Shown: positions 24,372 through 31,970 of the stretch, piece by piece
Position numbering within the stretch: position 1 is the first letter of the stretch
Layout of the letters: every line of letters begins with the position of its first letter
Assembly (NCBI GenBank): GCA_021812185.1
Contig: JAKAON010000003.1
Coordinates: 1-45,312, forward strand
From: Microcaldota archaeon
GTDB taxonomy: Archaea; Micrarchaeota; Micrarchaeia; Micrarchaeales; CABMGC01
Direction of reading: 5' to 3'
Length of the DNA stretch: 45,312 bases
Made by a program: the position numbers and the translations under genes
Notes under the pieces: generated by a model
What the model saw: only the letters and a program-made list of their open reading frames with translations
Databases searched by the model: none
Told to the model about the DNA's origin: nothing

Positions 24372-24409
24372 TAACCATTTTATTTGTTCTTATTCTAATA
24401 CACAAATAC

Positions 24410-24484
24410 AGCGAGGTAGGGTAGCCTGGAGTGCCCGCCGGGCTCATAACCCGGAGATCGGAGGTCCAAATCCTCCTCTCGCTA
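24410..24484 (+). tRNA. Initiator tRNA-Met (anticodon CAU)
   Basis: Acceptor AGCGAGG pairs with TCTCGCT, beginning with the A1-U72 pair typical of archaeal initiators. The anticodon stem CCGGG/CCCGG ends in three G-C pairs, the initiator hallmark, with loop CTCATAA. T arm GGAGG-TCCAAAT-CCTCC, discriminator A. CCA is not encoded. Confidence 0.93.
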
Positions 24485-24743
24485 TTCTTATTATAAAAAT
24501 TCAAAACAACCTTCCACAGTACATTTCCACTATTATTTTTCAAAATCAGCGTTTTTGATATAACACTGTTATAAAAGTTATATTTTTATATATTATATAT
24601 AAGAGCAAGAATAGTGGAACTGTAGTGTCCTTTGTCTTTTTGTCGACTATTTTTTGTTTTTTTAAAAATGTTTTTAAAAGTAAACGTATTTCGAGACAAC
24701 CCTTATTAATCTTGCTTTACAATTATTGTTTAAGGTGTTGTGG
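24485..24743 (+). other. 259-bp AT-rich intergenic region with inverted repeats before GINS
   Basis: No gene is visible. TTCCACTATT (24525-24534) and AATAGTGGAA (24610-24619) are perfect 10-bp inverted copies. CAGTACA (24517-24523) and TGTAGTG (24621-24627) extend the pairing with one mismatch beyond a single unpaired base. The 75 bp between them are nearly all A and T and contain a perfect dyad, TATAACA-C-TGTTATA (24559-24573). Downstream come a T-rich tract (24631-24663) and a TATA-like TTTTTAAAAG near 24672-24682, the likely GINS promoter. The repeat pair could be an operator, a structured RNA or an origin-like unwinding element. Confidence 0.5.
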
Positions 24744-25235
24744 ATGTCTGATTCTGTGAATTTTGATTTGTTATTCGACGTTTTCCAAGAAGAGAAAAAG
24801 AAAGGAGACATCCAGCCTCTTGCAAAAGACTTTTATATAGACGCGCTAGAATATATTAAGAAGCTAGAACAGGGCGGAAACGGATCTGTAGAGACAATAA
24901 AAAAAATAGAGAATTTCAAAAAGCTTCTCGTAGGTCTCAAGGAAAGGAGAAGGCAAAAGTTGCTTATATATTTGGCATACAACAAATCTCTCCCGGAAAA
25001 GATACCATTCGACGATGAGCAACTCTACATAAAATTGAAAAACACACTAAATGAGCAAAATTCAGGAGAGATAAAACTGTTGAAACTCAAAATAAATTCA
25101 GATATACCTCAAATAATAACGCCAAACGGAAGTAAACTCGGGCCTTTTAACCAGAACCAGATAATAGAAGTAAACAATCATGTTGATCTGGAATTTTTGA
25201 TAAACAATAAAGTTGGAGAAATAATACAAGTGTGA
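24744..25235 (+). CDS. Probable GINS replication factor subunit
   Basis: The 163-residue protein has the GINS layout: an N-terminal all-helical A domain (IQPLAKDFYIDALEYIKKL, then LKERRRQKLLIYLAYN, which is the conserved RR-x-K helix region) and a short C-terminal beta-rich B domain (about 110-163: IPQIITPNGSKLGPFNQNQI, VDLEFLINNKVGEIIQV). The B-domain at the C-terminus suits the Gins51/Sld5-Psf1 type. GINS joins MCM and a GAN/Cdc45-like protein in the replicative helicase. ATG at 24744 has GGTG seven bases upstream; the TTG-led extension to 24726 is less likely. It begins the cluster with eL42, aIF2alpha and PAC2, gaps of 2-5 bases. Confidence 0.68.
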   Translation: MSDSVNFDLLFDVFQEEKKKGDIQPLAKDFYIDALEYIKKLEQGGNGSVETIKKIENFKKLLVGLKERRRQKLLIYLAYNKSLPEKIPFDDEQLYIKLKNTLNEQNSGEIKLLKLKINSDIPQIITPNGSKLGPFNQNQIIEVNNHVDLEFLINNKVGEIIQV

Positions 25236-25239
25236 TGAA

Positions 25240-25521
25240 ATGAAATTGAAAAAAGAGATAATGACATACTGCAAGACATGCAACAAACATACTAAGCACA
25301 ATGCCAATAACTATTCAAAAAAACCCGAAAGATGGATGAATGTGGGTAAAAGAAGGCACGAGCGCGCAATTAAGGGATACGTAGGAAGCGTAGAACCTAA
25401 AGTCCACCCAAAGAAACTAGGTAAAAAACAAAAAGCAATACTCACGTGCACTGTGTGCAAAAAGTCATCTGAAAGAGTATTTGGGAGGAGAACAAAGAAG
25501 AAAATAGAAATAAAGCGCTGA
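25240..25521 (+). CDS. rpl44e: Large-subunit ribosomal protein eL42 (L44e)
   Basis: This 93-residue basic protein has the L44e zinc ribbon C11-x2-C14 and C70-x2-C73, and the conserved KRRHERAIKGYVGSVEPK and KLGKKQKAIL segments. It sits near the ribosomal E site in the large subunit. It starts four bases after the GINS stop and is followed five bases later by aIF2alpha. In most archaea rps27e lies between these two genes; it is absent here. Length is typical. Confidence 0.96.
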   Translation: MKLKKEIMTYCKTCNKHTKHNANNYSKKPERWMNVGKRRHERAIKGYVGSVEPKVHPKKLGKKQKAILTCTVCKKSSERVFGRRTKKKIEIKR

Positions 25522-25526
25522 TCTTA

Positions 25527-26297
25527 ATGATAATTAAAAAAAATCTCCCTTCTAATGGAGAGCTAGTCTTCATAAAAATAAAAAAAGTCACGCATTTTGG
25601 CGCATATTGCGAACTCCCAGAGTACAATAACATGGATGTATACCTTCCAATAAGGGAGGTAGCTTCAGGCTGGATAAAGAACATACACGAATTCATAAAA
25701 GACGGCCAAAAAGACGTAGCCAAAGTAACATTCGTAGATTCTGTAAAAAACGCCATAGACATATCTCTTAAGAAAGTGCGTGCTAAAGAGAAGAAAGACA
25801 AAATAAATCAATTCAACCTTGAAAATAGGGCCGAAGGCTTCTTTAAGCAGGCAATAACGGCTTCCCATTCAGAAGGCAAGGAAGAGGAGATAAAATCAAT
25901 ACTATCCAAAAAATACACCAATTACTCGGATATAATAGATGACGTTGCAGACAAGAAGGAAACGCTCAAAGACCTTGGGCTTGAAAACGCTTTCTTGGAA
26001 GCGTTTTTGGACATAATAAGCAAAAATGTCAAGCCTAAAGTGTACATGGTGTCATACATCGCGCAGTTCCAGACATACGACACCAAATCAGGCATCCAAA
26101 TCATAAAAAAAGTTTTCGATGAGATCCAGAAGCTCGGTGTAAAAATAACATATCTTGGGGCTCCAAACTACTCGTTAATATCTGAAGATTCAAGCTATCC
26201 TAAGGCGGAAGATAGGATAAAGAAAGCACAGATCATAATGGAGAAATATGTAAAATCCAATACGGGCACTTTCGCTCTTAAAAAAGAAAAGGATTAA
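25527..26297 (+). CDS. eif2a: Translation initiation factor aIF2 alpha subunit
   Basis: The 256-residue protein starts with an S1 domain (1-85: GELVFIKIKKVTHFGAYCELPEY, IDISLKKVRAKEK). A helical middle domain and an alpha-beta C-terminal domain (about 175-256) that contacts aIF2gamma follow. aIF2 delivers initiator tRNA to the small subunit. No serine at the eukaryotic kinase site context is obvious, as expected in archaea. It lies in the cluster between eL42 and the PAC2-family gene, where nop10 usually follows it but is missing here. Length is normal. Confidence 0.95.
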   Translation: MIIKKNLPSNGELVFIKIKKVTHFGAYCELPEYNNMDVYLPIREVASGWIKNIHEFIKDGQKDVAKVTFVDSVKNAIDISLKKVRAKEKKDKINQFNLENRAEGFFKQAITASHSEGKEEEIKSILSKKYTNYSDIIDDVADKKETLKDLGLENAFLEAFLDIISKNVKPKVYMVSYIAQFQTYDTKSGIQIIKKVFDEIQKLGVKITYLGAPNYSLISEDSSYPKAEDRIKKAQIIMEKYVKSNTGTFALKKEKD

Positions 26298-26299
26298 AG

Positions 26300-27073
26300 A
26301 TGGAAAAATCAGTAATTTATCACAACAAAAAGCTAAAATTCAAGGATCCTATATTGATTGTCGGTCTCCCAGGGATCGGGAATGTAGGAAGCCTTGTAGG
26401 GCAGCATCTCAAATCAGAGTTAAAGGCAAAGAAATTTGCAACACTCTATTCCCCTCATTTTCCACACCAGGTCATAATGCTACCAAGCGGGAAAATACGC
26501 ATTGTGAACAACAGGTTTTACCATGTACCTATGTCAAAAGGCAAGAAACTTAAAAACGACATAATAATACTTGTGGGAGATTTCCAGGCGATGACTTCAG
26601 AGGGCCAATACGAGATCAATGATAAGATCGTGAGGTTCTTCAAGAAGTTGGGAGGTAAGACGATATACACCATAGGTGGGTATAACACATCGAAGAACTA
26701 CATACAAAATCCAAAGGTTTTCGGTGTTGCCACAAACCAGAAAGTAATAAACAAGCTAAAAACCAAAGGGATAATATTCGGGCAGGCAGCAGGGATGATA
26801 TTCGGATCTGCAGGATTGATAGTCGCGTTTGCAAAGAAGCATGGAATGGATGCGGCATGCATTATGGGAGAAACAGGGTTTTTGGACATAGACGCCAATT
26901 CCGCAAAAGCTGTACTTGAAGTACTGACAAAATTACTTGACATAGAAGTAAACCTGGATGACATCGACAACATAAGGAAAGAGACGAACAAGATGCTTAA
27001 AACACTTGAAGAAGCGTCCAAGAACCCGGAAATGGCGGGTGGCGCTAAGGAGAACTTTACATATATACGATAG
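26300..27073 (+). CDS. PAC2-family protein, proteasome assembly chaperone-like (PbaB type)
   Basis: The 257-residue product matches the archaeal PAC2 family (COG2047 type): VGLPGIGNVGSLVGQHL (about 20-36), an ILVGDFQAMTSEGQYEI segment, and the FGQAAGMIFGSAGLIV and CIMGETGF motifs, with a charged helical tail. Archaeal PbaA/PbaB proteins act as chaperones for proteasome assembly, and the window also starts psmA at 45139. Its place right behind aIF2alpha (two bases) is the conserved archaeal position for this family. The exact client is not certain. Confidence 0.88.
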   Translation: MEKSVIYHNKKLKFKDPILIVGLPGIGNVGSLVGQHLKSELKAKKFATLYSPHFPHQVIMLPSGKIRIVNNRFYHVPMSKGKKLKNDIIILVGDFQAMTSEGQYEINDKIVRFFKKLGGKTIYTIGGYNTSKNYIQNPKVFGVATNQKVINKLKTKGIIFGQAAGMIFGSAGLIVAFAKKHGMDAACIMGETGFLDIDANSAKAVLEVLTKLLDIEVNLDDIDNIRKETNKMLKTLEEASKNPEMAGGAKENFTYIR

Positions 27074-27143
27074 TCCAATTTGGCAATACGCCATATCCTG
27101 GCAATGTTTTTAAAATTTAGGCAGTTAGATTATTATCTAAAAT

Positions 27144-27216
27144 GCGCTTGTAGTCTAGCCTGGTAGGACTTTGCCTTCCCAAGGCAAAAGCCCGGGTTCA
27201 AATCCCGGCGGGCGCA
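27144..27216 (+). tRNA. tRNA-Gly (anticodon CCC)
   Basis: Acceptor GCGCTTG pairs with CGGGCGC (two G-U), D stem GTCT/GGAC, anticodon stem TTGCC/GGCAA with loop TTCCCAA, T arm CCGGG-TTCAAAT-CCCGG, discriminator A. The anticodon CCC reads GGG. TATA-like TTTTTAAAATTTA lies about 25 bases upstream. No intron, CCA not encoded. Confidence 0.94.
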
Positions 27217-27228
27217 CATTTTCAAGCA

Positions 27229-27924
27229 TCATATATGGATAAGGACGAGCATACATAGCAGGCACCCTGCCAATCCTCCCATCAAGTTAGATGTGAATTT
27301 ATTGCCTACTCCCTTCTCCTCGAAATATCCAAACACAGAATCAACGAGCGTGCCCACTAGTCCGGATATGATAACTATCGTCATATAAAATGGGTAATTC
27401 CCATAGCCAACTAGCATAAGGCTTATCAAAGCTGCCCCTACCACACCTGCAAGCACGCCCATCAATGTAACTCCCCCAGACACTCCTATTTTAGATGGTT
27501 TTAGCGTGAGGAGCGTAATAGGCCTAGATCTGCCAAGGACACCGAGCTCGCTGCCGAACTTATCCGCAGCTACGGCTGCCACGCTTGCCACATAAGACAC
27601 AACGAGTATGGCAGGAGATATGAAGTGGCTGCCTTGATCAAATGCGTATAAAGCAACAACAACTAGAGGTATTAGCCCGTTAGCCACGACATTGCGCCAT
27701 CCACGCGCCTCCTGGTATAATTTTAGCTTCATTTTCCTTTCCTTGCCTGTTACTGTGACGATGGTTGATATCACAAGGAACCAGATCATCCCGGCAAGGA
27801 AGAATATACCCATGCTCCCTCCCAAATAGAGCAGCAGTGCGCCCAAGCAAACAGCAAATACTATTCCAAGTCTATCTAACGTAAGCAAAGCATCACTTTG
27901 TTCCAATTTTATGAAAACTTCCAC
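27229..27924 (-). CDS. DUF92/TMEM19-family integral membrane protein
   Basis: The 231-residue protein has about six or seven hydrophobic helices and the DUF92 signature: ADKFGSELGVLG (about 119-130), then LTLKPSKIGVSGGVTLMG, and a later VDSVFGYFEEKGVGNKF. Relatives include plant VTE6 phytyl-phosphate kinase and CTP-transferase-like enzymes, so a role in isoprenoid-alcohol or lipid phosphate metabolism is possible. The archaeal function is not established. It converges on tRNA-Gly and diverges from radA over a 254-bp gap. Length is typical. Confidence 0.85.
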   Translation of the reverse strand: MEVFIKLEQSDALLTLDRLGIVFAVCLGALLLYLGGSMGIFFLAGMIWFLVISTIVTVTGKERKMKLKLYQEARGWRNVVANGLIPLVVVALYAFDQGSHFISPAILVVSYVASVAAVAADKFGSELGVLGRSRPITLLTLKPSKIGVSGGVTLMGVLAGVVGAALISLMLVGYGNYPFYMTIVIISGLVGTLVDSVFGYFEEKGVGNKFTSNLMGGLAGCLLCMLVLIHI

Positions 27925-27982
27925 TAATAACGAGGTTTTTTAAATATGGTCAAATTAAGTATTATTACGAATTCTCTACTGT

Positions 27983-28040
27983 AGGAAGAGTTAAAAAAAC
28001 TGGTCGCCTTGCCAGCACATTCGTGTGCTGGTCTCTTCCT
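27983..28040 (+). ncRNA. Candidate structured RNA element between DUF92 gene and radA
   Basis: Two perfect helices nest here: AGGAAGAG (27983-27990) pairs with CTCTTCCT (28033-28040), and CCAGCACA (28012-28019) pairs with TGTGCTGG (28024-28031) around a TTCG loop closed by A-U. A one-sided 20-base segment (27991-28010) separates them. A competing weaker hairpin (CTGG 28000-28003 with CCAG 28012-28015) is also possible. TTTTTTAAATATGG near 27937-27949 could drive a transcript starting about 27970, and AT-rich sequence follows. It matches no C/D, H/ACA, SRP or RNase P RNA that I recognise. Strand is assumed. Confidence 0.4.
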
Positions 28041-28178
28041 TATATTATATAATATTACTATTAATCCAAAGATTCAATCCAAAGATTCTGTCATATTTTA
28101 CCATTACCTAATCATTTACTTTGTTTGAAAGGGTTTATATTTATTCTATCCCATAATAATACAACGGGGTTTCTATTT

Positions 28179-29132
28179 ATGGCAAAAGAAAAATCAACAG
28201 CCAAGGAGCTAGAGGACTTGCCAGGAATAGGTCCTGCTTCAGCAGAAAAGCTCAAAGCTGCAGGGTATGACACTATAGACAAGATAGCAGCTTCAGCCTA
28301 CAGCGTGTTATCCGAAGTTGCAGGAATAAATGCAGAAGCGGCTAAGAAGGCAATAGAGGCTGCAAGGCAGGCAACAACCATAAGCTTCGAATCCGGGGAA
28401 TCAATACTTGAAAGGAGGAAGTCCATAGGCAAGATAAGCACTGGCTCAAAGGAGCTCAATGCCATGCTCGGGGGAGGGGTGGAGACAAATGGCATACTTG
28501 AGGCATACGGAAAGTTTGCTTCAGGGAAGTCCCAATTAGGATTTCAGCTTTCTGTAAATGCCCATCTTCCTGTAGGCAAGGGCGGGCTTGCCGGGGCGGT
28601 GCTATTCTTAGACACCGAAGGCACATTCAGGCCTGAGAGGATAGAGTCCATAGCAAAGGCATCGGGCCTAGACCCAAAGAAGGTGCTTGAGGAGATGTTC
28701 GTAGTCAGGTGCTCAACAACAGAGCAGCAAATACTAACCATAGAGCGCGCAGACAAGCTGATACGCGAGAACAACATAAAACTCATAGTGATAGATTCCC
28801 TGATATCATTATTCAGGTCTGAGTTCATAGGGAGGGGAGCCCTTGGCGAAAGGCAGCAGAAACTCAATTCACATATCCACAAACTACAGCAACTAGCCGA
28901 TAACTACAATTTGGTCATATACATAACTAACCAGGTCATGGATAACCCGGGAATCCTATTTGGCGATCCAACCACTCCTGTCGGAGGCAACATAATAGCC
29001 CATGCGGCAACAACAAGGCTATACATGAGGAAGAGCAAGGAGGATAAGAGAATAGTGAGGTTGGTAGACTCTCCCGGCCTGCCCGAAGGGGAGTGCGTCA
29101 TAAAAATAACTCCTGACGGGATAAGGGACTAG
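28179..29132 (+). CDS. radA: DNA repair and recombination protein RadA
   Basis: The 317-residue recombinase has an N-terminal helix-hairpin-helix domain (12-60, LPGIGPASAEKLKAAGYDTI and VAGINAEAAKKA), the SGSKELNAMLGGG-like entry, Walker A GKFASGKS (111-118, usually GEFGSGKT), ATP-site LFLDTEGTFRPERI and L2 region DNPGILFGDPTTPVGGN. RadA forms filaments on single-stranded DNA for strand exchange. ATG at 28179 gives the family start; the frame extends upstream to 28125 but adds 18 unrelated residues. TTTATATTTA at 28132-28141 is a likely TATA box. dph5 follows after seven bases. Confidence 0.96.
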   Translation: MAKEKSTAKELEDLPGIGPASAEKLKAAGYDTIDKIAASAYSVLSEVAGINAEAAKKAIEAARQATTISFESGESILERRKSIGKISTGSKELNAMLGGGVETNGILEAYGKFASGKSQLGFQLSVNAHLPVGKGGLAGAVLFLDTEGTFRPERIESIAKASGLDPKKVLEEMFVVRCSTTEQQILTIERADKLIRENNIKLIVIDSLISLFRSEFIGRGALGERQQKLNSHIHKLQQLADNYNLVIYITNQVMDNPGILFGDPTTPVGGNIIAHAATTRLYMRKSKEDKRIVRLVDSPGLPEGECVIKITPDGIRD

Positions 29133-29139
29133 TGTTTCG

Positions 29140-29904
29140 ATGCTCCTCTTAATAGGCCTTGGCCTTGATACCAAAGACATATCTGTCAGGGCCCTTGAGG
29201 AAATAGAGACATCTGACGTACTCATGCTAGACCCTTATACGAACATAATATCAGACCAATACATAGAGTACCTGGAAAAAAGTTCAAAAAAGAAGATAAT
29301 AAAGCTAAGCAGGTCTGATCTTGAGGAAAACGTGCCCATGACGATTGGCCAGGCAAAAACGAAGAAGATAGCAATACTTGTCTCTGGGGACCCGATGATC
29401 GCAACAACGCACCAAATAATCATAGACCACGCTGCAAATAACTCTATACCTTATAAGATAATCCACTCATCATCGATATTGACTGCAGCGATAGGCGAAT
29501 CAGGCCTCATACCATACAAATTCGGCCAGACCACCACCATACCTTTTTGGACCGACAAATACAAGCCGATATCATTCCTAGACACCATATATAGGAACAT
29601 CGAATGCAATTACCACACCATAGTCCTGCTAGATTACAATTACCTAAAGAAAGAAGGCCTCAAGCTCGAAGCCGCGCTAAGGCAGCTCATGATTGCCGAA
29701 AGCGAAAGGAAGACTGGATGCATAAGCCAAGAAACCAAGATATTCGTGCTTGGCGACGTAGGCAAGGAAAGCCAAGTCATAAAATATTCAAAGATATCAG
29801 AAATGCCAAAAAACGAGCCGCTGTTCGAAGGCAAGATACTTACATTGATCATACCCGCAAAGCTTGCAGTCTCCGAAGAGGACCATGTATCTATATTTCA
29901 CTAA
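29140..29904 (+). CDS. dphB: Diphthine synthase
   Basis: The 254-residue SAM-dependent methyltransferase shows LLLIGLGLDTKDISVRALE at the start, the GDPMIATTH motif (about 87-95) and the SSSILTAAIGESGL and YKFGQTTTIPFW segments, all standard for Dph5/DphB of the tetrapyrrole-methylase fold. It methylates the modified histidine of elongation factor 2 on the way to diphthamide. It follows radA closely and is probably in the same transcription unit. Length is typical. Confidence 0.95.
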   Translation: MLLLIGLGLDTKDISVRALEEIETSDVLMLDPYTNIISDQYIEYLEKSSKKKIIKLSRSDLEENVPMTIGQAKTKKIAILVSGDPMIATTHQIIIDHAANNSIPYKIIHSSSILTAAIGESGLIPYKFGQTTTIPFWTDKYKPISFLDTIYRNIECNYHTIVLLDYNYLKKEGLKLEAALRQLMIAESERKTGCISQETKIFVLGDVGKESQVIKYSKISEMPKNEPLFEGKILTLIIPAKLAVSEEDHVSIFH

Positions 29905-29970
29905 CCTGCGCTATGATGTCAGGTATAAAAAGAATGCACTGTAATATAGAAATGCTAGACGTGTATTTTG

Positions 29971-30369
29971 ATGAACGACGAACATAGTACGAAAATTGAT
30001 GTCGGTGCCGACATAGTTCCAGAAAAATTCAAGGCACTGCAATTCAACGAGGCCGAGCTCCATCTCCATGTAGAAAGCAAGGACAACAATATGCACTGGA
30101 TAGAATGCGCAGTAGAGGTGCAATCTCCAATGTCCCTTGCTCCGGACAAGCGCGTCCCTATAGGAAGGACACTGATAGGCATATTCCGTGACGGTGTAAA
30201 GAGGGAGAAGAGGGTCAAGGTATTCACAGGCAGTGACGCCATGCCAAATACGTACAAGATAAAACTTACCTTCTACATATACGACGAGGACGGAGCAATA
30301 GAAGACAGGCGGGAGATACTAAAAGAAGTAGAATGCAAGAACGTAGATCTAAATGCCAAAGTATTATAA
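29971..30369 (+). CDS. Uncharacterised small protein, predicted beta-sandwich
   Basis: I do not recognise this 132-residue protein. Alternating strands (ELHLHVESKDNN, WIECAVEVQSPMSLAP, GRTLIGIFRD, KRVKVFTG, YKIKLTFYIYDEDGAI, EILKEVECKNVDL) suggest an Ig-like or CARDB-like intracellular beta domain. There is no signal peptide or membrane segment. ATG at 29971 is used; TTG precedes it at 29968. It overlaps the next small gene by 17 bases and lies between dph5 and prefoldin beta in a plus-strand run, so a translation- or folding-related role is possible but unproven. Confidence 0.66.
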   Translation: MNDEHSTKIDVGADIVPEKFKALQFNEAELHLHVESKDNNMHWIECAVEVQSPMSLAPDKRVPIGRTLIGIFRDGVKREKRVKVFTGSDAMPNTYKIKLTFYIYDEDGAIEDRREILKEVECKNVDLNAKVL

Positions 30370-30577
30370 GATATCAGACTCAAAAGACATATTATACATA
30401 ACTATCGACGACAGCGGTGCTGTAATAATAAAGGACAAGTCGGGCAAGAAAGTCTTCCTTTCAAGATATCAGGCAAAGCTCATGAAGATAGGCATAGAAG
30501 ATCTCGCAAAGGATCTATTCAAAAATGTAAACTCCTCGGATGTCCATGTGGAAGAGCTCCAAAGCATGGAAGATTGA
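30353..30577 (+). CDS. Uncharacterised 74-residue protein
   Basis: The small acidic protein begins MPKYYKISDSKDILYITIDD and looks like a beta-hairpin pair (ILYITIDDSGAVIIKDKSGKK) followed by helices (LSRYQAKLMKIGIEDLAKDLF). No family is recognised. Its ATG lies inside the end of the preceding gene (17-base overlap), typical of translational coupling, and prefoldin beta follows after 21 bases. Because it overlaps a neighbour and is short, the call rests on codon-like composition and context. Confidence 0.55.
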   Translation: MPKYYKISDSKDILYITIDDSGAVIIKDKSGKKVFLSRYQAKLMKIGIEDLAKDLFKNVNSSDVHVEELQSMED

Positions 30578-30598
30578 AATTATGATTCAGGTGTAACA

Positions 30599-30964
30599 AT
30601 GGAAAACCCAAAGAACCCACAGCAATTAAACGAGAACGAAATAGAGGGCATGATAAAAGACTACCAGACTGTCCAGGCACAGATGCGCAACCTTGCGATG
30701 CAGGTGGACCAGTATCAGGCACAAAGATCCGAAGTCGAAAACGCAAAGATCGAGCTAGACAAGGCCTCAGGAAAGATATACGCTACTGTAGGCGGTATAA
30801 TGGTAGAGACTGACAAGCCTTCGGCTCTCAAGAACGTTCAAGAAAAGATAGAGATACTCGAAATCAGGCTTCAAGCCTCGACAAAGCAATACAACGATCT
30901 CAAGTCAAGGGAGAAGACGTTAAGGGACAAGCTCACCGAACTATCAAAACAGCAACCGAAGTGA
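30599..30964 (+). CDS. pfdB: Prefoldin beta subunit
   Basis: The 121-residue protein consists of two long coiled-coil helices (about 10-50 and 80-118) joined by a short beta-hairpin region with GKIYATVGGIMVETDK, the hallmark of prefoldin beta. It forms the jellyfish-shaped prefoldin hexamer with alpha subunits, which hands unfolded proteins to the thermosome. GGTG lies at 30590-30593 before ATG 30599. The stop overlaps the GTG of the next gene (GTGA), indicating coupling. Confidence 0.94.
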   Translation: MENPKNPQQLNENEIEGMIKDYQTVQAQMRNLAMQVDQYQAQRSEVENAKIELDKASGKIYATVGGIMVETDKPSALKNVQEKIEILEIRLQASTKQYNDLKSREKTLRDKLTELSKQQPK

Positions 30965-31965
30965 ACCAAGTGCTCAAAAAAATTAGCCTTGCTGGCCTTG
31001 CAAGCTACCTTAGGTCGAATCGCGAAAACACATTCACTATAACTTTCCACTCGATTGGGGATAGGGACGGGGTAAGCTCTGCAATAGCTCTCTCCAAATA
31101 TCTTAAGAATTCAACTGTGACTACCCCAGATTCAATAACGAGACACGCAAAACAGATGCTGAAGGATTCAGGATATTCCAAAGACATCCAGCCAGATTCG
31201 AATTACAACAGCAACGTGCTTGTAATAATGGACACCAATAATTTTGAATCTCTCGGGAGGATGAAAAATGCTGCCATGAGCTTCAAAGGCGACGTACTGT
31301 TCATAGATCATCATTTTCTTCCTGCAAACCAAAACACGAAAGGCACGATATTCAATAATGAAGCGTACAATTCGACAGCAAGCATAATATACGACCTATT
31401 CAAGGAACTTGGCTTCAAGCCAACTGTTCAAATTGCAAGGCTGCTAATAAGCGGGATATCTTCGGATTCGGCAAATTTCCAAAATGTCACTTCGACAACC
31501 TTCAGGCAACTTTCCGAACTTCTCGATATATGCAACGCAAACTACAACGAAGTCGTCTCTTACATACACGACGAAATACCTACAGATAGCAGATACGGGC
31601 TAATAAAAGACATGTTCGCAAGCAATATCGAGATTGTCGGAGATTACATACTGATATACGGGAGGTGCAAAATGCATGCAAGCCTTGTTGCAGACCAAGC
31701 AATAAAAATAGGCGCTGATGCATCGCTATTTTGGAACGTTGAAAAAAGCGAGATATCATCATCTGCGAGGCTGAGGTCGCCACTTGACATAAAACTGAAG
31801 ATTCATTTGGGCAAGATAATGGAAAGCAATGCCAAATACATAGATGGGAACGGAGGGGGTCATCCATGCGCAGCGGGAGCGTACGGCCCTTTAAAGAACA
31901 AGACTGATTATTTTATAGGGATGGTTCTTGAAGAGATAAAGAATAAATTGAAGAACAGAGGTTAA
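30961..31965 (+). CDS. DHH-family phosphoesterase (NrnA/RecJ-like)
   Basis: The 334-residue protein has DHH motifs: GDRDGVSS (33-40), VIMDTNN (about 90-96), IDHH (about 117-120) and a late GISSDS, then a C-terminal DHHA1 domain with GGGHPCAAGA (about 300-309). Such enzymes are manganese-dependent nucleases or nanoRNases acting on short oligonucleotides or cyclic dinucleotides. The first motif usually has an extra His/Asp; here it reads FHSIGDRDG. GTG at 30961 overlaps the prefoldin stop. Mre11 follows after five bases. The size suits NrnA-like enzymes more than full RecJ. Confidence 0.87.
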   Translation: MNQVLKKISLAGLASYLRSNRENTFTITFHSIGDRDGVSSAIALSKYLKNSTVTTPDSITRHAKQMLKDSGYSKDIQPDSNYNSNVLVIMDTNNFESLGRMKNAAMSFKGDVLFIDHHFLPANQNTKGTIFNNEAYNSTASIIYDLFKELGFKPTVQIARLLISGISSDSANFQNVTSTTFRQLSELLDICNANYNEVVSYIHDEIPTDSRYGLIKDMFASNIEIVGDYILIYGRCKMHASLVADQAIKIGADASLFWNVEKSEISSSARLRSPLDIKLKIHLGKIMESNAKYIDGNGGGHPCAAGAYGPLKNKTDYFIGMVLEEIKNKLKNRG

Positions 31966-31970
31966 ATATC

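Noticed and set aside
27983-28040. H/ACA or C/D guide RNA assignment for the structured element.
   Set aside because: No ACA box at the proper distance, no two-sided guide pocket, and no RUGAUGA/CUGA boxes; left as an unassigned structure.
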